64,000 nucleotides of DNA from Mesorhizobium loti (GTDB lineage: Bacteria > Pseudomonadota > Alphaproteobacteria > Rhizobiales > Rhizobiaceae), in assembly GCF_002858745.1 (NCBI RefSeq), contig NZ_PJRO01000002.1, forward strand, positions 1-64,000. The letters run 5' to 3'. Position numbers and translations under genes: made by a program. Under the pieces are notes generated by a model. The model saw only the letters and a list, made by a program, of their open reading frames with translations, had not been told where the DNA came from and did not search any database. Positions 1-10,746 of this stretch are shown here, piece after piece; the stretch's first letter is position 1, and the number at the start of each line of letters is the position of its first letter.

Positions 1-110
1 CCGAATTAGGTGCGTTTGAGGGACGGTCTTGGTGGTGGCCAGTTTCCGGGGGAATAACGAGATTTTTCAACCCGTTAAGATATCATCCCTGTATGGGGAC
101 GGTATGGAAC

Positions 111-125
111 TTAACACTTCGTTAG
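111..125. promoter_or_regulatory. possible CtrA half-site pair upstream of mraZ
   Basis: TTAA at 111-114 and TTAG at 122-125 are separated by 7 bases, a 7/8 match to the TTAA-N7-TTAA pattern of the alphaproteobacterial cell-cycle regulator CtrA. It sits in an AT-richer patch upstream of the MraZ-type operator. Such short matches arise by chance, so this is only a candidate. Nothing else was seen between 1 and 190. Confidence 0.25.
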
Positions 126-190
126 GCTTAATGGAGGATAAACACGGCAGTGCCCGCAATCTCGCCTTCGAGGGGGTTCGTGAAGCCTGT

Positions 191-225
191 TCCCGTTGAC
201 GCCCATGATGCCCCATGATATCCCA
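191..225. promoter_or_regulatory. MraZ-type operator (10-bp-periodic CCCA repeats)
   Basis: Four 10-bp units start at 191, 201, 211 and 221, with cores TCCCG, GCCCA, CCCCA and TCCCA. On the other strand the last three read TGGGN, each separated by 5 bases. This is the known MraZ recognition pattern, in which the MraZ ring binds repeats with helical-turn spacing. The site lies about 190 bp before mraZ, so autoregulation of the dcw operon is inferred. A weak -35/-10 pair (TTGACG at 196-201, TATCCC at 219-224, 17 bp apart) overlaps it. Confidence 0.75.
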
Positions 226-410
226 TCTCGCTAATCAAGCCTTCGTTTCGTGTCAGGGTGAAGCGTGCGCCGAGCGGCCAGTCGCGGCGGCTGTGCGTTC
301 GTCGATTTTCGCTTTGTTCAAGGCGCAGAGGTTGGTGAAGGGATCATGCCGCGGCGGCATGGTAACGAGGAAGTCGGAGGGTGCGGCGGCGCAAGCGGCC
401 GCGATGCATC

Positions 411-869
411 ATGGACCGTTTTCTGTCAAATGCGGTGAATCGGATCGACGCCAAGGGGCGCGTCTCCGTGCCGGCGCATTTCCGCACGGTTCTCCAGAAA
501 CGCGGCGACGCGGAACTTTACGCGCTGCGCTGCCTCGACCAGGCGGCGATGGATGTCGGCGGGCTCGATTTGCTCGACCGCTACGAGCAACGCATTGCTC
601 AGGAGGATCCGTTCCTGCAGGCGGCGGACGACATGTCCTTCTTCTGCCATGGCGACGGCACCTTCCTGAAGCTGGATCAGGATGGGCGCGTCACGTTGAC
701 CGATTTCATTCGCGAGCATACCGGAATAACAACCGAAGTGGCCTTCGTGGGGAGGGGCAGTTTTTTCCAGATCTGGGAGCCGGCACGGCTGGCCGCCTAT
801 GGTGCGGCGGCGCGAGCCAGGCTCTTGCATCTTCGGCAGGGGACGAAGCCAGGGGAGCGACCGGAATGA
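411..869 (+). CDS. mraZ: MraZ transcriptional regulator of the dcw cluster
   Basis: MraZ is a DNA-binding protein of the AbrB/SpoVT-like swapped-hairpin fold that represses its own dcw operon. The first residues, [17 protein letters not shown], are the hallmark N-terminus of the family, which is why the ATG at 411 is chosen over an in-frame ATG 30 bases upstream. The product is 152 residues, normal for the family, with the usual two MraZ repeats; the second begins near the DQDGRVTL segment. The gene ends in an ATGA overlap with rsmH, so it is the first gene of the long operon. The periodic operator at 191-225 is its likely target. Confidence 0.96.
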   Translation: MDRFLSNAVNRIDAKGRVSVPAHFRTVLQKRGDAELYALRCLDQAAMDVGGLDLLDRYEQRIAQEDPFLQAADDMSFFCHGDGTFLKLDQDGRVTLTDFIREHTGITTEVAFVGRGSFFQIWEPARLAAYGAAARARLLHLRQGTKPGERPE

Positions 870-1882
870 CGGTGGGCCACGGCGATGATCTCCACGCCGA
901 TGGCGGACCGGCCCGCCACATTCCGGTCCTCCTCGCCGAGGTTCTGGAGGCGCTTGCTTCACAGCCGGGCGACATCATCATTGATGGCACGTTTGGTGCC
1001 GGCGGCTATACGCAGGCGATACTGGAGAGCGGTGCATCCGTCATCGGTGTCGACCGCGATCCGGACGCCATTGCCGCAGGCAGGATGCTGGAACAGGAAG
1101 CGGGCGGGCGGCTGAAGCTGGTCCACGCACCATTCTCGACGCTCGACCAGCATGCCGAGGCCGTCGACGGCGTCGTACTCGATATCGGCGTCTCCTCCAT
1201 GCAGCTCGATCAGGCCGAGCGCGGCTTTTCCTTTCGTTTCGACGGTCCGCTCGACATGCGCATGGCACAAGCCGGCGTGAGTGCTGCGGATGTCGTCAAT
1301 ACCTTCAAATCGGGCGATCTTGCGCGTATTTTCGGCTTCCTCGGCGAAGAGCGGCATTCCGGTCGCATCGCGCGCATGATCGAAGTGCGACGCACCAAGA
1401 AGCCTTTCGAGCGTACACTCGATCTGGCCGATGCCATCGAAACCCATATCGGCCGCAAGCCTGGCGACAAGATTCATCCGGCAACCCGCGTTTTCCAGGC
1501 GCTACGCATTTTCGTGAATGACGAGCTGGGAGAACTTGCAAAAGCGCTACTGGCCGCCGAGCGCGTGTTGAAGCCAGGCGGCAGGCTCGTCGTCGTGACC
1601 TTCCATTCGCTCGAGGACCGCATCGTCAAGCGCTTCATCGCCGACCGCTCGGAGCAGGCAGCCGGCTCGCGCCATATGCCGGAGACGCAGATACGCACGG
1701 CAACCTTTCGCAAGCAGGGTGGCGGCGTGACCGCCGGCGATGCCGAGCTCGCCGCCAACCCGCGTGCGCGTTCCGCCCGACTGCGCGCCGCGACGCGTAC
1801 CGAAGCGCCGGTTCGCGCCGGCGATCTTGCCCAGTTCGGTCTTCCAAAGCTTCCCGGCGTCGCACTGCCGGGCGAGAGGTGA
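866..1882 (+). CDS. rsmH: 16S rRNA (cytosine(1402)-N(4))-methyltransferase RsmH
   Basis: RsmH (MraW) uses SAM to methylate N4 of C1402 in 16S rRNA in the ribosomal P site. The protein of 338 residues opens with the family motif [14 protein letters not shown], followed by the SAM-binding stretch [12 protein letters not shown] and a GVDRDPDAI acidic segment. Later motifs are [40 protein letters not shown] and [11 protein letters not shown], all diagnostic. The ATG at 866 overlaps the mraZ stop (ATGA). A much longer open frame reaching back to 215 has no family similarity and is rejected as an N-terminus. Length matches the family (about 310-350 residues). Confidence 0.97.
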   Translation: MTVGHGDDLHADGGPARHIPVLLAEVLEALASQPGDIIIDGTFGAGGYTQAILESGASVIGVDRDPDAIAAGRMLEQEAGGRLKLVHAPFSTLDQHAEAVDGVVLDIGVSSMQLDQAERGFSFRFDGPLDMRMAQAGVSAADVVNTFKSGDLARIFGFLGEERHSGRIARMIEVRRTKKPFERTLDLADAIETHIGRKPGDKIHPATRVFQALRIFVNDELGELAKALLAAERVLKPGGRLVVVTFHSLEDRIVKRFIADRSEQAAGSRHMPETQIRTATFRKQGGGVTAGDAELAANPRARSARLRAATRTEAPVRAGDLAQFGLPKLPGVALPGER

Positions 1883-1886
1883 GCAC

Positions 1887-2423
1887 GTGTTCCGTACCAG
1901 TGACATCATCCTGATCGCCGTGATGGTCTCGGCTGCCGCCATGACCTACAAGATCAAGCGCGACGCTGAAGTGCAGCAGACTGCCGTTTACAAGATCCAG
2001 GCGCAGATCCGCATCGAGGAAGACACGATCGACCTGCTGAGAGCCGACTGGAGCCTGCTGACGCAGCCGTCGCGACTGCAGCGGCTCTCTGATCTTTACA
2101 AGGACCAGCTGGGCCTGCAGACGGCTGATGCACGCCAGATCGTGCGACTGGACGAATTGCCCGAGAAGCCGCCGCTGACCATCGAGGACATCATGGCTGA
2201 CAGCGGTACTCCAGGCGTTGACAAGCAAAAAACCGCTTCGATCGCCAAGGACAAGGTTGGCGACAAGCCAAAGGCCGCCGGCAAGGCCAAGGCAGGGGAC
2301 AAGAAGCCGATTGTAGCGGGCGCCAAGCTGAAACCGGTAGTCAAGGACAAGCTGGCTAGCAACACTAAGGTTGCGGTGGCAGACAAGATTGCGGAAAAGA
2401 TCGAGGGTGGAGCTGACGAATGA
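1887..2423 (+). CDS. ftsL: Cell division protein FtsL with a Lys-rich C-terminal tail
   Basis: FtsL is a bitopic septal protein that partners FtsB and FtsQ and helps activate FtsWI. A GTG start at 1887, 4 bases after rsmH, gives FRTSDIILIAVMVSAAAMTY as a single N-terminal membrane segment. A leucine-zipper-like coiled coil follows (about residues 30-70, ending LSDLYKDQLGLQ), as in alphaproteobacterial FtsL. Total length is 178 residues, longer than the usual 100-130. The excess is a low-complexity tail from about residue 102 that is rich in Lys, Ala and Asp, with KDK and GDK repeats. The gene overlaps ftsI by 4 bp. Identity rests on position and topology as much as on sequence, since FtsL diverges quickly. 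Confidence 0.88.
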   Translation: MFRTSDIILIAVMVSAAAMTYKIKRDAEVQQTAVYKIQAQIRIEEDTIDLLRADWSLLTQPSRLQRLSDLYKDQLGLQTADARQIVRLDELPEKPPLTIEDIMADSGTPGVDKQKTASIAKDKVGDKPKAAGKAKAGDKKPIVAGAKLKPVVKDKLASNTKVAVADKIAEKIEGGADE

Positions 2424-4132
2424 TCGGCATTCTCAACACGCTCCTGAAACGCTCCCGTCGCGGCAAGGACGGTTCGATCGTATTGGACAGCGCCCGCAAG
2501 GCGACCGGCGGCAAGACCCGCACCCGCGTGGTCATGACCATGGCGGTGTTCCTCGGAATCTATGTCGCGATCACCGGCAGGCTGGTGTGGTTCGGCTTCC
2601 AGGGGCCGACGGATTCCGGCCCGCCACCCAGCCGTGTCACCGCCTCGCGGCCCGATATCGTTGATCGTAACGGTGAGGTGCTGGCGACCGACATCAAGAC
2701 TTCTTCGCTGTTTGCCGAACCTCGCCACATCGTGGACGCCGATGAGGCGATCGAGAAGCTGGCCACGGTGCTGCCCGAGATCGACTACGAGCAGACCTAC
2801 AAGAAACTGAAGAGCGGCGCCGGTTTCGTCTGGCTGCAGCGCCAGCTGACGCCCAAGCAGCAGTCCGAGATCATGCAGCTCGGCGTTCCTGGCATTGGCT
2901 TCCGTACCGAAAAACGCCGTTTCTATCCGGCGGGCGAAACCGCCTCCTACATTGTCGGCCTGACCAACATCGACAATCAGGGCATCTCCGGCATGGAGAA
3001 GTATATCGACGACCAGGGCCTGGCCGATCTGCAACAGTCCGGCCTGGCCGTTGCCAAGGACCTGAAACCCGTCAAGCTGTCGATCGACCTGCGCGTGCAG
3101 CACATCGTGCGCAACGAGGTTGCTGATGCCATGCAGCGCTATCATGCGATCGCCGCCGGCGGTGTCGTGCTCAATATCAGAACGGGCGAAGTAGTCGCGA
3201 TGGCCTCGGTGCCGGACTTCGACCCGAACAACCCCTATAACGCCCAGGACAAGGATAGGCTGAACCGCATGTCGGCCGGCCTTTATGAAATGGGCTCGAC
3301 CTTCAAGAGCTTCACCACCGCCATGGCGCTGGATTCCGGCAAGGTGACGCTGGAATCGAAATTCGACGCCTCGCGACCGATTACCATCGGGCGCCAGACC
3401 ATTCGCGACTTCCACGGCAAGGGGCGCGTACTCAGTGTGCCGGAGGTGTTCATCTACTCCTCCAACATCGGTTCGGCCAAGGAGGCCGACGTCGTCGGCA
3501 TCGAAGGCCATCGCGAGTTCCTGCACCGCCTGGGCGTGCTGGAGAAAATGAAGACTGAGTTGCCCGAAGTAGCAAAGCCGACCGAACCAAAGGTTTGGAA
3601 GAAGGTACACTCGATCACCGCCGCGTTCGGCCACGGTGTCTCGACGACACCGCTGCAGACGGCAGTCGGCTGTGCGGCCCTGATGAATGGTGGCTTCCTG
3701 ATCGAGCCGACCTTCCTGGCCCGTACCGTGGATCAGGCGACGGAGGTCGCCAAGCGGGTGGTCAGCGAGAAGACCGTGGAAGGCATGCGTTATCTCTATA
3801 CGCTGAACGCCGAAAAGGGTTCCGGCAAAAATGCCCGCGTGCCCGGCTACCGCGTTGGCGGCAAGACCGGCACGGCCGAAAAAGTCATCAACGGTCGCTA
3901 CTCCAAGGATGTCCGTTTCAATGCCTTCGTGGCAGCTTTCCCGATGGACGATCCACAATATATCGTGCTGACCATCATCGACGAGCCGAAGCCGGAAATG
4001 CCCGGTCGTGGCGCTACGGCCGGCTCCAATGCCGCGCCGATGGTGGCCAACATCATCCGCCGCTCAGCGCCCATGCTTGGCGTGAAGCCAGATTTCGGCC
4101 AAGAAAATGCTGCAACGCTGGTGTCCTACTGA
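2420..4132 (+). CDS. ftsI: Peptidoglycan D,D-transpeptidase FtsI (PBP3)
   Basis: FtsI is the class B penicillin-binding protein that cross-links septal peptidoglycan with FtsW. The 570-residue protein has a short cytoplasmic N-terminus and one membrane segment near residues 38-55 (MTMAVFLGIYVAITGRLVWF). The PBP dimerisation domain includes the segment ASRPDIVDRNGEVLATDI. The transpeptidase domain has all three active-site motifs: SxxK at Ser293-Lys296 (STFK), SxN at Ser347-Asn349 and KTG at 482-484. Length is typical. The ATG overlaps the ftsL stop by 4 bp, so the two genes are probably translationally coupled. Confidence 0.97.
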   Translation: MIGILNTLLKRSRRGKDGSIVLDSARKATGGKTRTRVVMTMAVFLGIYVAITGRLVWFGFQGPTDSGPPPSRVTASRPDIVDRNGEVLATDIKTSSLFAEPRHIVDADEAIEKLATVLPEIDYEQTYKKLKSGAGFVWLQRQLTPKQQSEIMQLGVPGIGFRTEKRRFYPAGETASYIVGLTNIDNQGISGMEKYIDDQGLADLQQSGLAVAKDLKPVKLSIDLRVQHIVRNEVADAMQRYHAIAAGGVVLNIRTGEVVAMASVPDFDPNNPYNAQDKDRLNRMSAGLYEMGSTFKSFTTAMALDSGKVTLESKFDASRPITIGRQTIRDFHGKGRVLSVPEVFIYSSNIGSAKEADVVGIEGHREFLHRLGVLEKMKTELPEVAKPTEPKVWKKVHSITAAFGHGVSTTPLQTAVGCAALMNGGFLIEPTFLARTVDQATEVAKRVVSEKTVEGMRYLYTLNAEKGSGKNARVPGYRVGGKTGTAEKVINGRYSKDVRFNAFVAAFPMDDPQYIVLTIIDEPKPEMPGRGATAGSNAAPMVANIIRRSAPMLGVKPDFGQENAATLVSY

Positions 4133-4187
4133 GTGATTCTTTTTGGCGCGCCGGCCAAAGCGCGCTGTTTTGTTAGACTGGGGATCG

Positions 4188-5636
4188 ATGAAGCTTAGAG
4201 ATTTAGCCGGTATCCTGCCTGTCGAGGCTTCCTCCGACATCGCGGTGACCGGCATCACGTCGGATTCCCGGCAGGTGCAGCCAGGCGATCTGTTCTTTGC
4301 CCTTGTCGGTACCAAGGCAGACGGCGCGGCTTATGCGGTGGAAGCGGCTAAGCGTGGTGCAAGCGCTGTCGTTGCCGCAAGAAATGCTGACATTTCTGGC
4401 CTTGGTGTTCCCGTTCTTTTCGCTGATGATCCTCGTCAGGCACTGGCGCTCGCTGCGGCTCGCTTTTTCGGTCGCCAGCCAGAGACGATGGTCGCTGTCA
4501 CCGGCACCAGCGGCAAGACCTCGGTTGCAGCTTTTACGCGACAGATCTGGGAGCATGCCGGCTTCGCCGCCGCTTCGATCGGCACCACTGGAGTGGTTGC
4601 ACCGGGGCGCAACGAATATGGCTCGCTGACGACGCCGGATCCGGTCGCACTGCACAGGCTGCTCGCGGAGCTTGCCGACGCCGGTGTCACGCATGCCTCA
4701 ATGGAGGCTTCCAGCCATGGTCTGGATCAACGTCGGCTGAACGGCGTCAAACTCGCTGCCGGAGCCTTCACCAACCTCGGTCGCGACCACATGGACTACC
4801 ATCCGACGGTCGAGGAATATCATCGGGCCAAGCTGCGCCTGTTCGACACGCTTCTGCCCAAGGGTGCCCCGGCCGTGATCTTCGCCGACGATCCGTGGTC
4901 GGAACCGACGATCGCCGCCGCCAAGGCGGCCGGACTTTCGGTGTTGACCGTCGGTCGCCACGGCAATTTCCTTGAACTCAAGCGTGTCGAGCATGAGCGC
5001 CACCGTCAACGCGCCGAAATCATGGCCGACGGCGCCATCTACGAGATCGACCTGCCGCTGGCGGGCGACTTCCAGATCTACAATGCCCTGGTTTCCGCGG
5101 GTCTGGCGATCGCAACCGGAACGCCTGCCGCCAAAGCCTTGCCTGCGCTGGAAAAGCTGAAGGGCGCGCCTGGGCGGCTCGATCTGGTTGGCACCACGGC
5201 AGCTGGCGCCCCGGTCTATGTCGACTACGCCCACAAGCCGGACGCGTTGGAGAACGTGCTCGCCTCCGTGCGTCCCTTCACCACGGGTCGTGTTCTGGTG
5301 GTATTCGGCTGCGGCGGCGACCGCGACCGCGGCAAGCGCCCGATCATGGGCGAGATCGCCACGCGGCTGGCTGATGTTGTCATCGTCACCGACGACAATC
5401 CGCGCTCGGAAGTGCCGGAGGAAATCCGCTCCGCTATTCTGGCCGCAGCGCCCGGTGCCGTCGAGATCGGCGATCGCCGCCAGGCAATCCACGAAGCGGT
5501 CGCCATGCTCCATGCCGGCGACACGCTGATCGTGGCAGGAAAAGGCCACGAAGAAGGCCAGACGGTTGGTTCGCAGACCCTGCCGTTCTCCGATCATGAG
5601 GAAGTGCGCGTCGCGCTCAGGGAGCACGCCGCATGA
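4188..5636 (+). CDS. murE: UDP-MurNAc-tripeptide synthetase (meso-DAP-adding) MurE
   Basis: MurE adds meso-diaminopimelate to UDP-MurNAc-L-Ala-D-Glu using ATP in the cytoplasm. The 482-residue protein has the Mur ligase N-terminal domain ([19 protein letters not shown]), the ATP loop GTSGKT at residues 106-111, the central-domain LTTPDP motif and the C-terminal [14 protein letters not shown] segment. The DNPR motif (TDDNPRSE), which selects meso-DAP over lysine, is present. The ATG at 4188 is chosen because [10 protein letters not shown] aligns with the family start; an upstream in-frame TTG at 4143 is weaker. The gene follows ftsI after 55 bp and overlaps murF by 4 bp. Confidence 0.97.
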   Translation: MKLRDLAGILPVEASSDIAVTGITSDSRQVQPGDLFFALVGTKADGAAYAVEAAKRGASAVVAARNADISGLGVPVLFADDPRQALALAAARFFGRQPETMVAVTGTSGKTSVAAFTRQIWEHAGFAAASIGTTGVVAPGRNEYGSLTTPDPVALHRLLAELADAGVTHASMEASSHGLDQRRLNGVKLAAGAFTNLGRDHMDYHPTVEEYHRAKLRLFDTLLPKGAPAVIFADDPWSEPTIAAAKAAGLSVLTVGRHGNFLELKRVEHERHRQRAEIMADGAIYEIDLPLAGDFQIYNALVSAGLAIATGTPAAKALPALEKLKGAPGRLDLVGTTAAGAPVYVDYAHKPDALENVLASVRPFTTGRVLVVFGCGGDRDRGKRPIMGEIATRLADVVIVTDDNPRSEVPEEIRSAILAAAPGAVEIGDRRQAIHEAVAMLHAGDTLIVAGKGHEEGQTVGSQTLPFSDHEEVRVALREHAA

Positions 5637-7063
5637 CCCATCTGTGGACCGCCGATGCCCTTGTCGCCGCCGTTGACGGTCGCCCGATCGGCAGCATGCC
5701 TGAGGGTATCAGCGGCATTTCCATCGACAGCCGCTCGCTGCAGCCGGGTGAAGCTTTCTTCGCCATTAAGGGCGATACGATGGACGGGCATGATTTCGCC
5801 ACCGCGGCTATCAAGGCGGGTGCGGGCGTGCTGGTCGTCGCGGAGGGCAAGCTGCCGGCGCTCGGCCGGCTGACTGCGCCGATGATCGTGGTGCCCGATG
5901 TACTCGCCGCCCTCGAAAAGCTGGGCATTGCTTCGCGGGCCCGTTCACGTGCCAGGATTATCGCGGTAACCGGTTCGGTCGGCAAGACCTCGACCAAGGA
6001 GGCCCTGCGTCACGTCTTGTCCGCAGTCGGCAAGGTGCACGCCTCGGCGGCCTCGTTCAACAACCATTGGGGCGTGCCGCTGACGCTGGCACGCATGCCG
6101 CAGGACACCGACTACGGCGTGTTCGAGATCGGTATGAACCATCCGGACGAAATTCGTCCATTGGTGAAGATGGTGCGCCCGCATGTGGCGATCGTCACGG
6201 TGATCGCCGCAGCTCATCTCGGCTTCTTCCGCAACCTGGATGAGATCGCCCGCGCCAAGGCGGAGATATTCGAAGGACTGGAGCCGGAGGGCGCAGCGCT
6301 GCTCAACCGCGACGATCCACGCTCGACTCTGCTCGCCAAGTTGGCGAGGCAGGCCGGTGTCGCCCATGTCTTCGGCTTCGGCGAAGCACAGCGCTCGACT
6401 TACCGCATGATCGACTGCGTGGTCGAGGCAGACCATTCGATCATCACCGTCAAGATCGCAGGCAAGGAACTGGTTGCGCGTGTTGGAGCACCGGGCCGTC
6501 ATATCGCGCAGAATGCGCTCGCCGTGCTGGGAGCCGCCCATCTGGTAGGTGCCGAGGTGACGCGCGTGGCAGAAGCCCTGGCCGATCTTTCTGCCGCGCC
6601 CGGTCGGGGTGCGCGCCATATGCTGTCGCTTTCCGATGGCCCATTCACGTTGATCGATGAGAGCTACAACGCCAATCCGACTTCGATGCAGGTGGCGCTG
6701 ACCTTGCTCAGGGACACACCGGTCGCCGAGGGAGGCCGACGCGTCGCTGTTCTGGGCGATATGCTCGAACTCGGAACGCAGTCGCAAAAACTGCATGCTG
6801 GGCTCGCTGAACTGGTTGTGGATTCGGGAGCCGACATGGTGCTTCTGGCCGGGCCGGAGATGCAGGCGCTGGCTGAGGCGCTACCGGCGGGCACCAACGT
6901 CACCTACCAACCGACAACCGAGGCACTGAAGCCTTTGCTGCTGGGCGCCTTACGGCCGGGCGACGTGGTGATGGTGAAGTCATCCAAGGGCATCGGCTTC
7001 GCCAAGTTGGTCGATACGCTCATCAAGACATTTCCGGCGCATACCGCCGAAACGGAAATTTGA
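5633..7063 (+). CDS. murF: UDP-MurNAc-tripeptide-D-Ala-D-Ala ligase MurF
   Basis: MurF adds the D-Ala-D-Ala dipeptide made by Ddl (encoded at 18.7 kb) to complete the UDP-MurNAc-pentapeptide. The 476-residue protein has the N-terminal fold [18 protein letters not shown], the ATP loop GSVGKT with Lys118, the [11 protein letters not shown] and [11 protein letters not shown] motifs of the central domain, and the [11 protein letters not shown] motif in the C-terminal domain. Length and order are typical. It starts 4 bp inside murE and is followed by mraY after 22 bp. Confidence 0.97.
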   Translation: MTHLWTADALVAAVDGRPIGSMPEGISGISIDSRSLQPGEAFFAIKGDTMDGHDFATAAIKAGAGVLVVAEGKLPALGRLTAPMIVVPDVLAALEKLGIASRARSRARIIAVTGSVGKTSTKEALRHVLSAVGKVHASAASFNNHWGVPLTLARMPQDTDYGVFEIGMNHPDEIRPLVKMVRPHVAIVTVIAAAHLGFFRNLDEIARAKAEIFEGLEPEGAALLNRDDPRSTLLAKLARQAGVAHVFGFGEAQRSTYRMIDCVVEADHSIITVKIAGKELVARVGAPGRHIAQNALAVLGAAHLVGAEVTRVAEALADLSAAPGRGARHMLSLSDGPFTLIDESYNANPTSMQVALTLLRDTPVAEGGRRVAVLGDMLELGTQSQKLHAGLAELVVDSGADMVLLAGPEMQALAEALPAGTNVTYQPTTEALKPLLLGALRPGDVVMVKSSKGIGFAKLVDTLIKTFPAHTAETEI

Positions 7064-7085
7064 AGGGTCCGGGGGACGAAAACGC

Positions 7086-8168
7086 ATGTTCTGGCTTCTC
7101 GTCGACTTTGCCGACCACGTCACGGTCTTCAATGTCTTCCGCTACATCACTTTCCGCACCGGCGGCGCGTTGATTACAGCCGCACTGATCGTCTTCATCT
7201 TCGGGCCGACGATCATCAATTCGCTGCGTGTGCGTCAGGGCAAGGGCCAGCCGATCCGCGCCGATGGACCGCAGACGCATTTCAAGAAGGCCGGTACGCC
7301 GACCATGGGCGGCCTGATGATCCTTACCGGCATCATCGGTTCCTCGCTTTTATGGGCGAACCTTACCAGCATCTATGTCTGGGTCGTGCTGTTCGTGACA
7401 CTGGGTTTCGGCGCCATCGGTTTCTATGACGACTATCTGAAGGTCACCAAGCAATCGCACCTCGGCTTTTCGGGCAAGGCACGCCTGGCGCTCGAATTCA
7501 TCATCGCTGGCATCGCTGCATGGATCATCATGCGCAGTGGCCAGCCGCCGTTTTCGTCCTCGCTGACCTTTCCCTTCTTCAAGGAACTGATCATCAATCT
7601 CGGCTTCTTCTTCATCCCGTTCGCTGCTTTTGTTGTGGTGGGCGCGGGCAATGCGGTGAACCTGACCGACGGCCTGGACGGGCTTGCCATCGTGCCGATC
7701 ATGATCGCGGCGGCTTCCTTCGGCGTCATCGCCTACCTGTCCGGCAACGCGGTGTTCGCTGAATATCTGCAGATCCATTTCGTGCCGGGTACAGGCGAGC
7801 TGGCGGTGATCCTCGGCGCAGTCATCGGTGCTGGCCTCGGTTTCTTGTGGTTCAACGCACCACCGGCGGCTATCTTCATGGGCGACACTGGTTCTCTCGC
7901 GCTCGGCGGCCTGATCGGCACGGTTGCGGTTGCGGTCAAGCACGAGATCGTCATGGCCATCATCGGCGGCCTGTTCGTGCTCGAGATCCTGTCCGTCATC
8001 ATCCAGGTCGGTTATTTCAAGATGACCGGCAAGCGCGTGTTCCTGATGGCGCCGATCCATCATCATTTCGAAAAGCTTGGCTGGACCGAAAGCCAGGTCG
8101 TCATCCGGTTCTGGATCATCGCCGTAATACTGGCGCTGGTCGGCCTTTCCACTCTCAAGCTGCGATAG
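7086..8168 (+). CDS. mraY: Phospho-N-acetylmuramoyl-pentapeptide-transferase MraY
   Basis: MraY transfers phospho-MurNAc-pentapeptide to undecaprenyl phosphate to form lipid I at the inner membrane. The 360-residue polytopic protein has about ten membrane segments. Diagnostic loops are present: [15 protein letters not shown], the Asp-rich FYDDYLKVT, the [10 protein letters not shown] motif and the C-terminal [13 protein letters not shown] histidine motif. Length equals the family norm. The start at 7086 follows a purine-rich GGGGGACG sequence. It lies between murF (22 bp gap) and murD (7 bp gap). Confidence 0.98.
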   Translation: MFWLLVDFADHVTVFNVFRYITFRTGGALITAALIVFIFGPTIINSLRVRQGKGQPIRADGPQTHFKKAGTPTMGGLMILTGIIGSSLLWANLTSIYVWVVLFVTLGFGAIGFYDDYLKVTKQSHLGFSGKARLALEFIIAGIAAWIIMRSGQPPFSSSLTFPFFKELIINLGFFFIPFAAFVVVGAGNAVNLTDGLDGLAIVPIMIAAASFGVIAYLSGNAVFAEYLQIHFVPGTGELAVILGAVIGAGLGFLWFNAPPAAIFMGDTGSLALGGLIGTVAVAVKHEIVMAIIGGLFVLEILSVIIQVGYFKMTGKRVFLMAPIHHHFEKLGWTESQVVIRFWIIAVILALVGLSTLKLR

Positions 8169-8175
8169 GAACCGC

Positions 8176-9576
8176 ATGATCCCGGCAACTTCCTTTGCAG
8201 GCAGACGGGTTTCGCTGTTCGGGCTCGGCGGCTCGGGGATCGCCACGGCGCGCGCGCTGATCGAAGGTGGTGCCGAGGTGCAGGCCTGGGACGACAATCC
8301 CGAGAGCGTGGCCAAGGCAAGCGAACAAGGGGTTCCCGCCAGCGATCTGCGTCAAGCGGATTGGGCAACCATGTCTGCGCTGATCTTGTCGCCCGGTGTA
8401 CCGCTGACACATCCCAAGCCGCATTGGGTGGTAGAACTGGCGCGCGTCTCCGGCGTTGAAGTGATTGGCGACGTCGAACTGTTTGTGCGTGAGCGCAACC
8501 GACTGCAGATGGACGCGCCCTTCATCGCCATCACCGGCACCAATGGCAAGTCTACAACGACAGCGCTGACGGCGCATATTCTGAAGTCCGCCGGCCGTGA
8601 TACCCAGATGGGCGGCAATATCGGCCGCGCAGTCATGACACTCGCCCCGCCAACTCCTGGCCGTCACTATGTGGTTGAATGCTCATCCTACCAGATCGAC
8701 CTTGCCCCTTCGATCAATCCGACGGCTGGGGTCCTGCTCAACCTGACGCCGGATCACCTCGACCGGCACGGCACCGTGCAGCACTATGCCTCGATCAAGG
8801 AACGTCTGGTCGCCGGTAGCGATACCGCCATCATCGGTGTTGACGACAGCTTTTGCGTTCAGATCGCCGATCGGCTCGAGCGTGCGGGCAAGGACGTCAT
8901 CCGCATTTCCAAACGGCTGCCGCTGACCGACGGCTATTTCGCTGACGGCACCAATCTGATGGAGGCCGTGCACGGTCGCTACAGCCGCGTCGGTTTCCTG
9001 GAAGGAATCGGATCGCTAAGGGGCCAGCACAACGCGCAGAATGCGCTGGCTGCAGTAACCGCCTGCCTGAAGGTTGGACTGGACCTCGGCGAGATCCAAT
9101 CGGGACTGGAGAGTTTCCCCGGCTTGGCGCATCGCATGGAGCAGGTTGGCCGCAAGGGTCATGTCCTGTTCATCAACGATTCCAAGGCGACCAATGCCGA
9201 TGCGGCTGCGCCGGCGCTTTCCGCATTTCCTCGCATCTACTGGATCGCCGGTGGTCTACCCAAGGAAGGTGGCATCGAACCGCTGCGCGGCTTTTTCCCG
9301 CGGATCGCCAAGGCCTACCTGATCGGCGAGGCAGCCCCCGCCTTCTCGGCAACACTCGGCGAGGCGGTACCCTATGAGATTGCAGGCACATTGGCCTCCG
9401 CCGTCGAGCGCGCGGCTGCGGAGGCAGCCAAGGACGAGAGCGGCGAGGCGGTGGTGCTTCTGTCACCCGCTTGCGCCAGCTTCGACCAGTTCAAGAATTT
9501 CGAAGTGCGCGGCGAAGCCTTCAGGCAAGCCGTCGCTGCTATCGAAGGCGTGAAACCCATCGGAGGGACACGATAA
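8176..9576 (+). CDS. murD: UDP-N-acetylmuramoylalanine-D-glutamate ligase MurD
   Basis: MurD adds D-glutamate to UDP-MurNAc-L-Ala. The 466-residue protein opens with a Rossmann-like [15 protein letters not shown] segment that binds the UDP substrate. The ATP loop is GTNGKST with Lys125, followed by GGNIGRAV and ECSSYQIDL motifs, [11 protein letters not shown], and the C-terminal [12 protein letters not shown] motif. These are standard Mur ligase signatures. The gene ends in a TAATG overlap with ftsW, sharing a single base, a common translational coupling arrangement. Confidence 0.97.
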   Translation: MIPATSFAGRRVSLFGLGGSGIATARALIEGGAEVQAWDDNPESVAKASEQGVPASDLRQADWATMSALILSPGVPLTHPKPHWVVELARVSGVEVIGDVELFVRERNRLQMDAPFIAITGTNGKSTTTALTAHILKSAGRDTQMGGNIGRAVMTLAPPTPGRHYVVECSSYQIDLAPSINPTAGVLLNLTPDHLDRHGTVQHYASIKERLVAGSDTAIIGVDDSFCVQIADRLERAGKDVIRISKRLPLTDGYFADGTNLMEAVHGRYSRVGFLEGIGSLRGQHNAQNALAAVTACLKVGLDLGEIQSGLESFPGLAHRMEQVGRKGHVLFINDSKATNADAAAPALSAFPRIYWIAGGLPKEGGIEPLRGFFPRIAKAYLIGEAAPAFSATLGEAVPYEIAGTLASAVERAAAEAAKDESGEAVVLLSPACASFDQFKNFEVRGEAFRQAVAAIEGVKPIGGTR

Positions 9577-10733
9577 TGGCCGCCAGTCGTCTCGACAAAA
9601 GCCCGGTTGCAACCTGGTGGTGGACCATCGACCGATGGTTCCTGGCTGCGTTCCTGCTCCTGATGGGACTGGGCATCGTTCTGTCCTTTGCGGCCAGCCC
9701 CGCTGTAGCGCAGCGTATTGGCCTCGGCCCGTTCTATTTCGCCACACGCCAGATCATCTTCACCATCCCGGCGCTGTGCGTGATGTTGGGTGTTTCCTTC
9801 CTCGAACCCCGACAGATCCGGCGCATGTCCATCGTCATGCTGTGCATCATGCTGGTGCTGATGGTCGCGGTGCTCTATGTCGGCGTTGAAGTGAAGGGCG
9901 CGCGGCGCTGGATTTCGCTTGCCGGCGTTTCCATCCAGCCGTCCGAATTTCTCAAGCCGGCCTTCGTGATCCTCTGCGCCTGGCTTTTTGCCGAGCACAA
10001 GCGTCACCCCGATATCCCGGGTAATGTTCTGGCAATGATCATACTGGGCCTTGTCGTCGCGCTGTTGTTGGCGCAGCCAGACTTCGGCCAAACCATGCTG
10101 GTAACAGGCACATGGGGGATCATGTTCTTCATGGCCGGCCTGTCATGGCTGTGGATCGTCGTGCTCGGCGCACTCGGCATGACCGGCGTGTTTGCCGCCT
10201 ATACGATACTGCCGCACGTCGCTGGTCGTATCGACCGCTTCCTGACTGGCGAAGGTGATACCTATCAGGTCGACATGGGCAGGGAAGCGCTGATCAATGG
10301 CGGTTGGCTCGGCGTCGGGCCGGGCGAGGGCACGGTGAAGCGCGCAATCCCGGACAGCCACGCCGACTTCGTCTTTTCGGTGGCTGGAGAGGAATACGGG
10401 CTGATCATGTGTTTCTTCATCATGACCATATTCGCCTTCATCGTGCTGCGCGGCCTCAACACCGCACTGAAGGAGCACGACGATTTCACCCGCTATGCCA
10501 TTGGGGGGCTCGTGACCATCTTCGGCCTGCAGTCGACCATCAACATGGCGGTGAACCTGCAACTGATGCCGGCAAAGGGTATGACGCTGCCGTTCATTTC
10601 GTACGGCGGCTCCTCGCAGATCGCGATCGCGATCTCGATGGGCATGGTGTTGGCGCTGACCCGCAAGAAGCCCGAAAAGCGCAAGACACTTGGCGGCCTG
10701 CAGGGCTACCAGCGCTTCATGCCGGCGGAATAA
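9576..10733 (+). CDS. ftsW: Septal peptidoglycan glycosyltransferase FtsW
   Basis: FtsW is the SEDS-family polymerase that extends septal glycan strands from lipid II together with FtsI. The 385-residue protein is polytopic with about ten membrane segments. SEDS signatures are visible: [34 protein letters not shown], the long periplasmic loop ending [21 protein letters not shown], and near the C-terminus [10 protein letters not shown]. The ATG at 9576 shares its A with the murD stop; the longer frame upstream is coding only in murD's frame. The C-terminal tail is short and basic (RKKPEKRK). Confidence 0.97.
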   Translation: MAASRLDKSPVATWWWTIDRWFLAAFLLLMGLGIVLSFAASPAVAQRIGLGPFYFATRQIIFTIPALCVMLGVSFLEPRQIRRMSIVMLCIMLVLMVAVLYVGVEVKGARRWISLAGVSIQPSEFLKPAFVILCAWLFAEHKRHPDIPGNVLAMIILGLVVALLLAQPDFGQTMLVTGTWGIMFFMAGLSWLWIVVLGALGMTGVFAAYTILPHVAGRIDRFLTGEGDTYQVDMGREALINGGWLGVGPGEGTVKRAIPDSHADFVFSVAGEEYGLIMCFFIMTIFAFIVLRGLNTALKEHDDFTRYAIGGLVTIFGLQSTINMAVNLQLMPAKGMTLPFISYGGSSQIAIAISMGMVLALTRKKPEKRKTLGGLQGYQRFMPAE

Positions 10734-10746
10734 TCGACGGGACGCA

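Noticed and set aside
215..865. Long in-frame extension upstream of rsmH
   Set aside because: It runs through mraZ in another frame and shows no RsmH-like sequence; the family start is at 866.
2096..3958. 620-codon open frame antisense to ftsL/ftsI
   Set aside because: It covers well-supported ftsL and ftsI and has no recognisable domain; long antisense frames are common in GC-rich DNA.
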